The translations under genes and the position numbers were made by a program. From the NCBI RefSeq assembly GCF_014650955.1, contig NZ_BMVY01000002.1, forward strand, positions 310,001 to 374,000: a DNA stretch of 64,000 bases, read 5' to 3'. The DNA is from Streptomyces tauricus (GTDB lineage Bacteria > Actinomycetota > Actinomycetes > Streptomycetales > Streptomycetaceae). Below the pieces are notes generated by a model. That model made no database searches and was not told the DNA's origin. It saw nothing but the letters and a program-made list of their open reading frames with translations. This document shows, in pieces, positions 1 to 7,003 of this stretch. The first letter of the stretch is position 1. Every line of letters starts with the position of its first letter.

Positions 1-513
1 GTTGGCGAGTTCGGCGATCTCCAGGGCGCGGGCCGCGTGCCGCATGGCGGTGAGCAGGGCGCCGACCCGGATGCGGTGGCCGTTCTCGCGGGCCAGCCGC
101 TCGCCCTGCCGGAAGCCCTCGTTGACGGCCTCGACGACCTCTTCGAGCGTGAGCCCTGCTTCGAGGTGCTGCTCGGGCGCGTACCGCACCTCGGCGTAGA
201 CGACGCCGTCCTCGGCGAGGTCCTCGGCGCACTCGGCGGCGACGCGCACCAGGGCCTCGCGGGTCTGCATGACGGCGCAGGTGTGCGCGAAGGTCTCCAG
301 GTACCGCTCCAGCGAACCGGAGTCGGCGGCCTCGCGGAACCAGATGCCGAGTTTGTCGGCGTCCGTCTCCGGGAGGCCCGTATAGCCCGCGTCTCGGGCG
401 AGGTCGACGATCGTGCCGGGGCGCAGGCCGCCGTCCAGGTGATCGTGCAGCAGGACCTTCGGCGCCCGGCGGATCTGCTCCGAGCTCGGGGTGTTCTTGG
501 TCTGGCTCGTCAT
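1..513 (-). CDS. add: Adenosine deaminase, N-terminal part (gene runs off left edge)
   Basis: Hydrolyses adenosine and deoxyadenosine to inosine and deoxyinosine plus ammonia in the cytoplasm. The visible 171 codons start at ATG 513 and contain the zinc-binding HDHLDGG motif at residues 23-28, near the N-terminus as in the adenosine/AMP deaminase family. The reading frame is still open at base 1, so the catalytic half lies outside the window. A perfect CTACGCGCGTAG palindrome sits 16 nt upstream of the start codon. The same motif precedes the nucleoside importer genes at 7-16 kb, which suggests co-regulation of purine and pyrimidine nucleoside salvage. The assignment is secure from the motif and the family-like N-terminus. 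Confidence 0.93.
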   Translation of the reverse strand, partial: MTSQTKNTPSSEQIRRAPKVLLHDHLDGGLRPGTIVDLARDAGYTGLPETDADKLGIWFREAADSGSLERYLETFAHTCAVMQTREALVRVAAECAEDLAEDGVVYAEVRYAPEQHLEAGLTLEEVVEAVNEGFRQGERLARENGHRIRVGALLTAMRHAARALEIAELAN

Positions 514-529
514 TTCCGCACTCTAACGC

Positions 530-541
530 CTACGCGCGTAG
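530..541. promoter_or_regulatory. Palindromic operator candidate upstream of add
   Basis: The sequence CTACGCGCGTAG is a perfect 12-bp palindrome located 16 nt upstream of the add start. An identical copy precedes the nucleoside ABC operon and 10/12 copies precede both BMP lipoprotein genes. A repressor covering this site would block the promoter or ribosome access. The regulator is not identified in this window. Confidence 0.65.
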
Positions 542-626
542 ATCTCTCCTCGCGCGGATCCGTCGATATGTAACGGTGACCGTGCGGACGGATGGCGTAC
601 ACCATTACTTCTGACACTGTTTTGTC

Positions 627-1391
627 ATGGCACAGCAAGCGACGCCGGTTCGCACGGCACGGCTGGGGCGGGCGCTCGGCACGGAGCCGACGGCGGTGAG
701 CGGCGTGGTGCTGCTGCTGCCGGGCGGCGAGGAGACCTCTTCCCGCAGACCCTCACCGATGCTGGCGGCCGCGTCCGTAAGGGCGTTGGGCCGCCGGCTC
801 ACCCGCGCGGGACGCACGGAGGGGCTGGCGGTGCACGTGGTGCACTACCGGTTCCGCGGCTGGAACGGCAGCGAGGCGCATCTGGCGCGGGACGCCGAGT
901 GGGCCGCCGACGAGGTCGTACGGCGGTACGGGGACGTGCCCGTCTGCCTGGCCGGGGTGGACATGGGCGGGCGGGCCGCCCTGCGCACCGGAGGCCACAC
1001 CGCCGTCAACTCCGTGCTGGCGCTGTCCCCCTGGCTGCCCGAGGAGGATGTCGCGGCGCCGCCCGAACCGGTGAAGCAGCTCGCGGGGCGGCGGGTGCTG
1101 ATCGTGCACGGCACCAACGACCAGCGGACCGACCCCGAGTTGTCGTTCCGGCTCGCGGCGCGGGCCAAGAAGGCGAACCGGGACATCTGCCGGTTCGAGG
1201 TGCACTCGGACCGGCACGCGCTGCACGCGTTCCGGGACGAAGTGCACGCGCTCGCGGAGGACTTCGTGATGGGCGCGCTGTTCGGCCGGGCGTTCTCCCG
1301 CCCCGTGGAGGACGCGCTCGCGGCTCCCCCACCACTGGGGCTGCGGATGCCGCTCGCATCCGGTTTCGGACGATCGCTTCACCATCGGTGA
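627..1391 (+). CDS. Alpha/beta hydrolase family protein (atypical nucleophile elbow)
   Basis: A 254-residue cytoplasmic protein starting at ATG 627. The strand-loop segments VVLLLPGG (about 27-34), VCLAGVDMGG (about 106-115) and VLIVHGTNDQ fit a dienelactone-hydrolase-like alpha/beta hydrolase. The usual G-x-S-x-G nucleophile elbow reads G-V-D-M-G, with Asp at residue 112 where Ser is expected. An Asp nucleophile occurs in dehalogenase and epoxide hydrolase relatives, but this could also be a non-catalytic member. The substrate is unknown. It lies divergent from add with a 113-bp gap holding the nucleoside-type operator, which is nearer to add. No clear ribosome-binding site precedes the ATG. 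Confidence 0.75.
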   Translation: MAQQATPVRTARLGRALGTEPTAVSGVVLLLPGGEETSSRRPSPMLAAASVRALGRRLTRAGRTEGLAVHVVHYRFRGWNGSEAHLARDAEWAADEVVRRYGDVPVCLAGVDMGGRAALRTGGHTAVNSVLALSPWLPEEDVAAPPEPVKQLAGRRVLIVHGTNDQRTDPELSFRLAARAKKANRDICRFEVHSDRHALHAFRDEVHALAEDFVMGALFGRAFSRPVEDALAAPPPLGLRMPLASGFGRSLHHR

Positions 1392-1779
1392 GGTTCCCGG
1401 GCCGGCGGTGCCTGCGGGTGCGGTTGCGGCTCGGCCGCCACCTCCCGCGCCGCCACCCCGGCCGCCACCTCCCGCGCCGCCACCCCGGCCGCCACCTCCC
1501 GCGCCGCCACCCCGGCCGCCGCCCAAGTCCCCGACGGTGGCGTGGCGGCTCGCGCAGTCGGTGGTGAGGGCGGTGATGCCGGTGCCCGGCATCACCGCGT
1601 AGTCGGAGTCGGCCGGGCCGAGGGTGGTCCAGTTGCCACCCGCCCGGGGAGGAGCCCCGTACGCGCGGTCGTCCGCGGGCGGCGACGGGGTGGGCAGCGT
1701 GCGGCCGAAGTCGTCGGCGAAGGGCTTCTTGTTCTCGGTGAACGTCAGCCGCGGTCCGGGCAGCGGACGACCCGGTCGG
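1392..1779 (-). other. Intergenic stretch with orphan coding-like frame and 27-bp tandem repeats
   Basis: Between the hydrolase stop and the LysR stop there is no convincing complete gene. On the minus strand one frame reads through about 1525-1760 with normal Streptomyces codon bias (for example GGNWTTLGPADSDYAVMPG) and then runs into a glycine-rich repeat. It has no start codon with a ribosome-binding site after the LysR stop. I read it as a possible decayed C-terminal gene remnant, not a functional gene. I cannot name the parent family. Confidence 0.3.
1432..1512. repeat. Three perfect 27-bp tandem repeats
   Basis: The unit begins CGGCCGCCACCTCCCGCG and ends CCGCCACCC. Copies occupy 1432-1458, 1459-1485 and 1486-1512 without mismatches, followed by a 12-bp partial unit. 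On the minus strand it encodes a Gly/Arg-rich nonapeptide repeat, on the plus strand a proline-rich one. The unit length is a multiple of three and the copies are identical, which indicates recent expansion. Confidence 0.9.
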
Positions 1780-2730
1780 TCACTCCGGCAGGAGCGTTCC
1801 CCTTTTCGAGAGCAGGAACTTCTTGAAGGCCGCCACCGGTGGTGTGTCCGGGTGGCCGTCCAGCCAGGCCACACCGATCTCCCGGGCCGCCCTGGGGGCC
1901 GTGACCGTCAGTTCCACCACTCCTGGGCGGGGGACGGCCGGCGGGGGCAGGAGGGCCACTCCCAGGCCCGCCGCCACCAGGCCACGCAGGGTCTCGGCCT
2001 CCTCGCCCTCGAAGGCGATCCGGGGGCGGAAGCCCGCCTGCCGGCAGAGGTCGTCGGTGATGCGGCGCAGGCCGTAGCCCGGTTCCAGGGTCACGAAGGC
2101 CTCGTCGGCGGCCTCGGCGAGGCGGATACGGCGGCGGGAGGCCAGCCGGTGGTCGGCCGGGACCACCAGGCGCAGCTTCTGCTCGTCCAGGCGGCGGCCG
2201 ACCAGGTCGGGGGCGTCCGGGACGGGCGAGGTGAGGCAGAGGTCGAGTTCGCCGGAGCGCAGGCGCTCGATCATCGCCTCGCCGTAGTTCTGGACGAGGC
2301 TGAAGCGGACGCGGGGGTGGTCGACGCGGAAGGCCCGGATCAGCGCCGGTACCGTCTCGGAGCCCATGGTGTGCAGGAAGCCGAAGGCGACCTTGCCGGT
2401 GGTGGGGTCGGCGTCGGCCCGTACCTCGTCGGCGGCCCGCTCGATCTCGGCGAGCGCCCGCTCCACGGAGCCGAGGAACGTACGGCCTGCGGGGGTGAGG
2501 GAGACCGTGCGGCCCCGGCGGGCGAACAGGTCCACTCCCAGGTCCTGTTCGAGGCGGACCATCGCCCGGGACAGCGTCGACTGCGGGACCTGCATCTCCT
2601 GCGCGGCCCGCGTCACATGCTCGGTGCGGGCGACCCCGGCGAAGTACGCAAGGCGCGGGGCGAGCACGGCGACGATGTCTTCTGTGTCACCGGACGGTGA
2701 CAGGCGACCCTCTGACCTCTGCTGATGCAT
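1780..2730 (-). CDS. LysR-family transcriptional regulator
   Basis: A 316-residue DNA-binding regulator. The N-terminal winged helix-turn-helix (about residues 20-75) includes THVTRAAQEMQVPQSTLSRA-type spacing and the typical LARRGRTVSLTPAG wing. The C-terminal two-lobed co-inducer domain (about 105-310) has KVAFGFLHTMGS and GLGVALLPPPAV signatures. ATG 2730 is chosen because it leaves a compact family-length protein; an upstream in-frame ATG would push the start into the divergent promoter region. It is divergent from the MFS exporter with a 65-bp gap, the classic arrangement for a LysR protein controlling its neighbour. ATGCAT repeats in the gap are candidate contacts. Confidence 0.92.
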   Translation of the reverse strand: MHQQRSEGRLSPSGDTEDIVAVLAPRLAYFAGVARTEHVTRAAQEMQVPQSTLSRAMVRLEQDLGVDLFARRGRTVSLTPAGRTFLGSVERALAEIERAADEVRADADPTTGKVAFGFLHTMGSETVPALIRAFRVDHPRVRFSLVQNYGEAMIERLRSGELDLCLTSPVPDAPDLVGRRLDEQKLRLVVPADHRLASRRRIRLAEAADEAFVTLEPGYGLRRITDDLCRQAGFRPRIAFEGEEAETLRGLVAAGLGVALLPPPAVPRPGVVELTVTAPRAAREIGVAWLDGHPDTPPVAAFKKFLLSKRGTLLPE

Positions 2731-2760
2731 CACAGGAACGATTATGGCGATTCCATGCAT
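2725..2760. promoter_or_regulatory. Paired ATGCAT motifs in LysR/MFS divergent promoter
   Basis: ATGCAT occurs at 2725-2730 (inside the 10-bp palindrome TGATGCATCA, 2723-2732, overlapping the LysR start codon) and again at 2755-2760. The two are exactly 30 bp apart, about three helical turns. Spaced half-sites in a divergent gap are typical of LysR tetramers, but binding here is inferred. Confidence 0.4.
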
Positions 2761-2783
2761 TGGACGGATGACGGGGAGGACTT

Positions 2784-2789
2784 TAGGTT
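2784..2789 (+). promoter_or_regulatory. -10-like hexamer of probable leaderless MFS transcript
   Basis: TAGGTT ends 6 nt before ATG 2796. It matches the actinobacterial TANNNT -10 form and would put the transcription start at or next to the start codon. Confidence 0.4.
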
Positions 2790-2795
2790 CGAAAC

Positions 2796-4106
2796 ATGCC
2801 TTCCGCCAGTACCGGGGCGTCCACCCGCGTGGTCGCCCCCTCCGCCGCCCGTTCCACCGAAGTGACCGCCGACGCCACCGAAACGGTCCCCGTCGACACC
2901 CGGCTGACCCCGGGCGGGCCCGGCTACCGCCGGATGAGCTTCGCCCTCTTCCTCGCCGGGGTCGCGACCTTCGCACTCCTCTACTCCACCCAGGCCCTCC
3001 TCCCCCTCATCTCCGGCGACTTCGGAGTGACGGCGAGCACCGCGAGCTGGACGGTGTCGGCGGCGACCGGCGCACTGGCCCTGTTCGTCCTGCCGCTGAG
3101 CGCGCTCTCCGAGCGGTTCGGGCGGCGTACGTTGATGACGGCGTCCCTCGCGGTCGCGGTGACCGTCGGGCTGCTCGTGCCGTTCGCCCCCTCGGTCGGC
3201 TGGCTGATCGCGCTGCGGGCCGTCCAGGGCGCGGCGCTGGCCGGGCTGCCCGCCTCGGCGACGGCGTACCTGGCGGAGGAAGTACGGCCGAAGGCGCTCA
3301 TCACCGCCATCGGCCTGTTCGTGGCGGGCAACAGCGTCGGCGGGATGAGCGGCCGTGTCATCACCGGCTGGGTCGCGCAGGAGTGGGGCTGGCGGGTCGC
3401 CGTCGCGGTGATCGGCGTGATCGCGGTGGGCTGCGCCGTCGCCTTCCGGCTGCTGCTCCCGGCGCCCCGGCACTTCAAGGCCGGTTCGCTGCGCCCCGCG
3501 GCACTGGTCCGCACGGTCCGCGACCACCTCGCGAACCCGCTGCTGCGCAGGCTGTACGCGATCGGCGCGCTGTTCATGACGGTGTTCGGCGCCGTCTACA
3601 CGGTGATCGGCTACCGCCTCGCCGACGCCCCGTTCTCCCTTCCGCAGGGCCTCATCGGCTCGATCTTCCTCGTCTACCTGGTCGGTACGGTCTCGGCGTC
3701 CACCGCCGGAAAGCTGGTGGACCGGCTCGGGCGGCGCGGCGCGCTGTATCTGGCGGGCGCCACGACGACCGCGGGCCTGCTGGTGTCGCTGGCCGACTCG
3801 ATACCTCTCGTCCTGCTCGGGCTCGTGCTGATCACGGCCGGGTTCTTCGCCGGGCACGCGGTGGCGTCCTCCTCCGTCAGCCACACGGCGAAGGAGGGCC
3901 GCGCCCAGGCCTCGGCGCTGTACCAGTCCGCCTACTACCTGGGCTCCAGCGCGGGCGGCACGCTCGGCGCGGTCGCCTACCACTCCGGCGGCTGGGCGGG
4001 GACGGTCGCGCTCGGCCTGCTGGCGGTGGTCGGCGTCGTGGGGATCACGGTGCTCGGCTCGCACGCGGCCCGGACACAGCGGCGGCTGGTGGCCGTACGG
4101 CACTGA
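2796..4106 (+). CDS. MFS transporter (12-TM drug/metabolite exporter type)
   Basis: A 436-residue inner membrane transporter of the major facilitator superfamily. After an approximately 45-residue hydrophilic N-terminus there are twelve hydrophobic segments. The loop after TM2 has the family motif LSERFGRRTLM (motif A-like), with a related DRLGRRGALY motif after the eighth segment, as expected from the internal duplication. Its overall look is close to YnfM/NepI-type proton-driven exporters; the substrate is unknown. It is divergent from the LysR gene, its likely regulator. Transcription probably ends at the hairpin at 4146-4182. Confidence 0.9.
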   Translation: MPSASTGASTRVVAPSAARSTEVTADATETVPVDTRLTPGGPGYRRMSFALFLAGVATFALLYSTQALLPLISGDFGVTASTASWTVSAATGALALFVLPLSALSERFGRRTLMTASLAVAVTVGLLVPFAPSVGWLIALRAVQGAALAGLPASATAYLAEEVRPKALITAIGLFVAGNSVGGMSGRVITGWVAQEWGWRVAVAVIGVIAVGCAVAFRLLLPAPRHFKAGSLRPAALVRTVRDHLANPLLRRLYAIGALFMTVFGAVYTVIGYRLADAPFSLPQGLIGSIFLVYLVGTVSASTAGKLVDRLGRRGALYLAGATTTAGLLVSLADSIPLVLLGLVLITAGFFAGHAVASSSVSHTAKEGRAQASALYQSAYYLGSSAGGTLGAVAYHSGGWAGTVALGLLAVVGVVGITVLGSHAARTQRRLVAVRH

Positions 4107-4145
4107 CACACCCGGGCCTCCCTGGGGGCAACCGGCGTACAGGTG

Positions 4146-4182
4146 GGTGCAGGTCAGGACAGTATCTGTCCTGACCTGCACC
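4146..4182 (+). terminator. Intrinsic terminator after MFS gene
   Basis: A perfect 16-bp stem (GGTGCAGGTCAGGACA at 4146-4161 and its complement at 4167-4182) with a 5-nt loop, followed by TTTTCC. It lies 40 nt after the MFS stop and separates it from the sigma factor gene on the same strand. Confidence 0.9.
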
Positions 4183-4294
4183 TTTTCCGTCTCGGGGGGC
4201 CATTGTCAGTGGGCTGCGGTAGCTTCCGGAGTGCCGGTACCGCAATGGGGCGGTACTCGCACGGCGGACAAGGCCACACAGGGGTGGGTTGGCT

Positions 4295-5317
4295 ATGAGC
4301 GACGGTACGGCGACGGTGGAAGACCTCGACGTCCGGCTGGAGAAGCACCGGGTCGAGCTGACGGGGTACTGCTACCGGATGCTCGGCTCGTCCTTCGAGG
4401 CCGAGGACGCGGTCCAGGACACGCTGGTGCGCGCCTGGCGCAGCTACGACAAGTTCGAGGGCCGATCCTCGATGCGTTCGTGGCTGTACCGGATCGCGAC
4501 GAACGTCTGCCTGGACATGCTGACCGCCGGCAACAAACGGGCCCGGCCCATGGATCTGACGGACTCGACGCCCCTCGCGCAGGCCGCCCTGACGCCGCGC
4601 GCGGACCACACCTGGCTGGAGCCGATGCCGGACGCGCGCGTACTGCCGACGGTCGCCGACCCGGCCGAGGCCGCCGTGGCCAAGGAGTCGGTGCGCCTCG
4701 CCTTCATGGCCGCCCTGCAGCAGCTGCCGCCCAAGCAGCGGGCCGTGCTCATCCTGCGCGAGGTGCTGGCGTGGAAGGCGAGCGAGGTGGCCGAGCTGCT
4801 CGGCACCACGGTCGCCTCCGTGAACAGCGCGCTCCAGCGAGCCCGCGCGACGCTCTCGGAGAGCGGGAGCGACAGCGCGGCGGCCCGGGCCGTCACCTCG
4901 GACCCGCTCGACGAGGAGCAGCAGAAGCTCCTTGAGCGCTATGTGGCGGCCTTCGAGGGGTACGACATGGCGGCGCTGACGGCCCTCCTGCACGAGGACG
5001 CCGTGATGACGATGCCGCCGTTCGACCTGTGGCTGACCGGGCCCTCGGACATCACGGGCTTCATGACGACCCTCGGTGCGGCCTGCGCGGACTCCCGTCT
5101 GGTCCCGGTCGCGGTGAACGGCCTGCCGGGCTTCGCCCAGTACAAGCCGGAGCCCGAGACGGGCGGGTACACGGCGTGGGCCGTGCAGGTCCTGGAGATC
5201 TCAGAGGGGCGGATCACCGGGTTCCACTGCTTCCTCGACACGCAGCGGTGGTTCCCGCTGTTCGGGCTGCCTCTCCAGCTCGAAGGGCAGGGCGACGAGG
5301 GCGAGCAGCGCCCGTAG
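4295..5317 (+). CDS. ECF RNA polymerase sigma factor with SnoaL-like C-terminal domain
   Basis: A 340-residue sigma-70 family factor. Sigma region 2 lies at about residues 18-85 (YCYRMLGSSFEAEDAVQDTL, then SSMRSWLYRIATNVCLDML) and region 4 at about 135-190 (LPPKQRAVLILREVLAWKAS, SVNSALQRARATL). A further 130 residues at the C-terminus (about 205-335) resemble a SnoaL/NTF2-like fold, as in large ECF families such as SigG/SigJ relatives where the tail regulates activity in place of a separate anti-sigma factor. The ATG at 4295 is preceded by GGGGTGGG; a TTG two codons upstream is too close to it. The 3' end overlaps the convergent STAS gene by 117 bp. No adjacent anti-sigma gene is present. Confidence 0.92.
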   Translation: MSDGTATVEDLDVRLEKHRVELTGYCYRMLGSSFEAEDAVQDTLVRAWRSYDKFEGRSSMRSWLYRIATNVCLDMLTAGNKRARPMDLTDSTPLAQAALTPRADHTWLEPMPDARVLPTVADPAEAAVAKESVRLAFMAALQQLPPKQRAVLILREVLAWKASEVAELLGTTVASVNSALQRARATLSESGSDSAAARAVTSDPLDEEQQKLLERYVAAFEGYDMAALTALLHEDAVMTMPPFDLWLTGPSDITGFMTTLGAACADSRLVPVAVNGLPGFAQYKPEPETGGYTAWAVQVLEISEGRITGFHCFLDTQRWFPLFGLPLQLEGQGDEGEQRP

Positions 5318-5587
5318 GGCGGGGTCCGGGGCGCGGAGTCTGATGCGGCCTCCGGCGCGGCGGGCCGCGAGCTGCATCCTCGCGAGCGCGTCGATGGTCG
5401 TCAGGCCCGGGGGGCCCAGGGCGGTGACGTCGCAGACGACGACGTGGGTGGTGGTGTGCTGCAGCCGTATGCGCACGGCTTCGCAGAGCCTCGGCACGTC
5501 GTCCTTGGTGACGGGGCCGGGCAGTACGAGTACGGGGGGTGTCGTGGCGTCCACGTGCGGTAGACCCGGCGGGGGCGCGGAACTCAT
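5201..5587 (-). CDS. STAS-domain protein (anti-sigma factor antagonist type)
   Basis: A 128-residue protein with one STAS domain. The strand-turn-helix segment VVVCDVTALGPPGLTTIDAL (about residues 58-77) corresponds to the region carrying the phosphorylatable Ser/Thr in SpoIIAA/RsbV proteins. Here the candidate acceptors are the Thr pair, not Ser. Such proteins release sigma factors by binding anti-sigma kinases, so a partner-switching role is likely, though the partner is not in the neighbourhood. The last 39 codons overlap the 3' end of the convergent ECF sigma gene. The C-terminal sequence still looks like genuine STAS family tail, so the overlap appears real. Confidence 0.8.
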   Translation of the reverse strand: MSSAPPPGLPHVDATTPPVLVLPGPVTKDDVPRLCEAVRIRLQHTTTHVVVCDVTALGPPGLTTIDALARMQLAARRAGGRIRLRAPDPALRALLALVALPFELERQPEQREPPLRVEEAVEPGDPPL

Positions 5588-5642
5588 CGCTGGGCTTTGG
5601 CTTGGGGCCACGCTCAGGGGGTGACCTGCGGTCGGCCGGGGT

Positions 5643-5847
5643 GTTGTCGGGTGCGGGTGAGTGGGTGCCGGGTGCGCAGTTCCCCGCGCCCCTGAAAAGC
5701 CCGGCACCGTTGTCGGGTGCCGGCCCGGTGGGGGTTGCCCGCGCAGTTCCCCGCGCCCCTCAAGAGCCCAGCGCCGTTGTCGGGTGCGGGTGCGTGGGGG
5801 TTGCCCGCGCAGTTCATAGCCCCCTCAGGGGCGCGGGGAACTGCGCG
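5643..5847. repeat. Tandem 66/67-bp units carrying the GC-rich interspersed repeat
   Basis: The stretch 5588-6016 has no gene. It holds two full units (5643-5708, 5709-5775) and one partial unit (5776-5815), each starting GTTGTCGGGTGC and containing GCGCAGTTC; the two full units contain the core GCGCAGTTCCCCGCGCCCCT (5674-5693 and 5741-5760). A further copy in opposite orientation lies at 5827-5847, so the end of the array can fold into a hairpin. The same core recurs at 14.5, 43.3 and 58.5 kb. Confidence 0.85.
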
Positions 5848-6016
5848 AACGGGGGCGAGGGGGCGGAGCCCCCATTCGGTGGCGGGGCGGGGCGGAGAAG
5901 GGAAGGGCCGTGGGGGTCTCGCTCGGCTCTAGGGTTGGGTGTATGACCCATGAATACTCGCCCGTCCCGCCTCGAATACCCGGCCTCCGCCGAACCCCGG
6001 GCTCACCGGAGGTCCC

Positions 6017-6937
6017 GTGCAGGGGGTGCTGAACGGGTTCGCGGTCATCGCCGTCGTCATCGGGGTCGGCTATGTGATCGGGCGCCGGGGGTATCTCGGG
6101 GACAACGGGCGGGAGGTGCTGACCAAGCTCGCGTTCCATGTCGCCACTCCCGCGCTGCTCTTCACCACCCTCGCGCGGGCCGACCTGTCGGTGATCCTGT
6201 CGAACCGGCTGCTGGTGACGGCGGTCAGTACCTTCGCGGTGGCGGGGATCTTCGTCGCGATCGGTGCGGTACGCCGGTGGGGCGTGGGCCGTACGACGAT
6301 CGGCGCGCTCTGCTCCAGTTACGTCAACGCGGGCAATCTCGGTATCCCGATCGCCGTGTACGTCCTCGGGGACGCCTCACTCGTCGCGCCGGTCCTGTTG
6401 TTCCAGCAGATCGTGATGACGCCGGTCGCCCTGACGGTCCTGGACCTGTCGGGCGCGGGCGAGAAGCAGCCGCTGTGGCGGCGGGTGACGGCCCCCGTCC
6501 GCAACCCCGTCGGGATCGGCTCGCTCTCCGGGGTGGCCGTCTCGGCGACCGGGCTCACCGTCCCCGGGCCGGTCATGGATCCGCTGACCCTGATCGGGAA
6601 CATGTCGGTCCCGGCCGTGCTGCTCGCCTTCGGCATCTCCCTGTGCGGCAGCACCATGCCGGGCCGCGGGCCCGACCGGGCGCCCGTGCTGCTGTCCGTC
6701 GCCCTCAAGTCCGTGGGGCAGCCACTGGCCGCATGGGCCCTGGCAGCGGGCGTCTTCGGCCTGCGGGGCGAACCCCTGCTCGACGTGGTCGTCACCTCGG
6801 CCCTGCCGGCCGCCCAGAACCTCTTCACCTACGCCTCCCGCTACCGCGTCGGCGAGATCCTGGCCCGCGAGTCGATCCTGCTGTCGACGATGCTGGCGGT
6901 CCCGGTCCTGGTGGTGATCGCGGCGTTGCTGGGGTGA
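6017..6937 (+). CDS. AEC-family (auxin efflux carrier-like) transporter
   Basis: A 306-residue polytopic membrane protein with about ten hydrophobic segments in two five-helix halves, the AEC/Mem_trans layout. The broken-helix motif in the first half reads SSYVNAGNLGIPIAVYVLG (about residues 97-115), characteristic of the family. Members export malonate, malate or other carboxylates; the substrate cannot be predicted here. The GTG start is preceded by GGAGG with a 4-nt spacer. It is convergent with deoA and shares with it the perfect hairpin at 6952-6977. No regulator is adjacent. Confidence 0.88.
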   Translation: MQGVLNGFAVIAVVIGVGYVIGRRGYLGDNGREVLTKLAFHVATPALLFTTLARADLSVILSNRLLVTAVSTFAVAGIFVAIGAVRRWGVGRTTIGALCSSYVNAGNLGIPIAVYVLGDASLVAPVLLFQQIVMTPVALTVLDLSGAGEKQPLWRRVTAPVRNPVGIGSLSGVAVSATGLTVPGPVMDPLTLIGNMSVPAVLLAFGISLCGSTMPGRGPDRAPVLLSVALKSVGQPLAAWALAAGVFGLRGEPLLDVVVTSALPAAQNLFTYASRYRVGEILARESILLSTMLAVPVLVVIAALLG

Positions 6938-6951
6938 CGCGCCTGGCGGAG

Positions 6952-6977
6952 GGGACCGGCGGGCGTCCGCCGGTCCC
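6952..6977. terminator. Bidirectional terminator between AEC gene and deoA
   Basis: A perfect 11-bp stem (GGGACCGGCGG at 6952-6962, complement at 6967-6977) with loop GCGT, placed in the 66-bp gap between two convergent genes. No T-tract follows, as is usual in Streptomyces. Confidence 0.8.
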
Positions 6978-7003
6978 GTTCACCCGTAGGACGAGGTCGC
7001 AGG

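Noticed and set aside
753-1874. Long minus-strand open frame of over 370 codons opposite the hydrolase gene
   Set aside because: Most of it is the antisense shadow of the hydrolase, with Arg/His/Val-rich composition. Only the 1525-1760 part looks protein-like, and it is reported separately.
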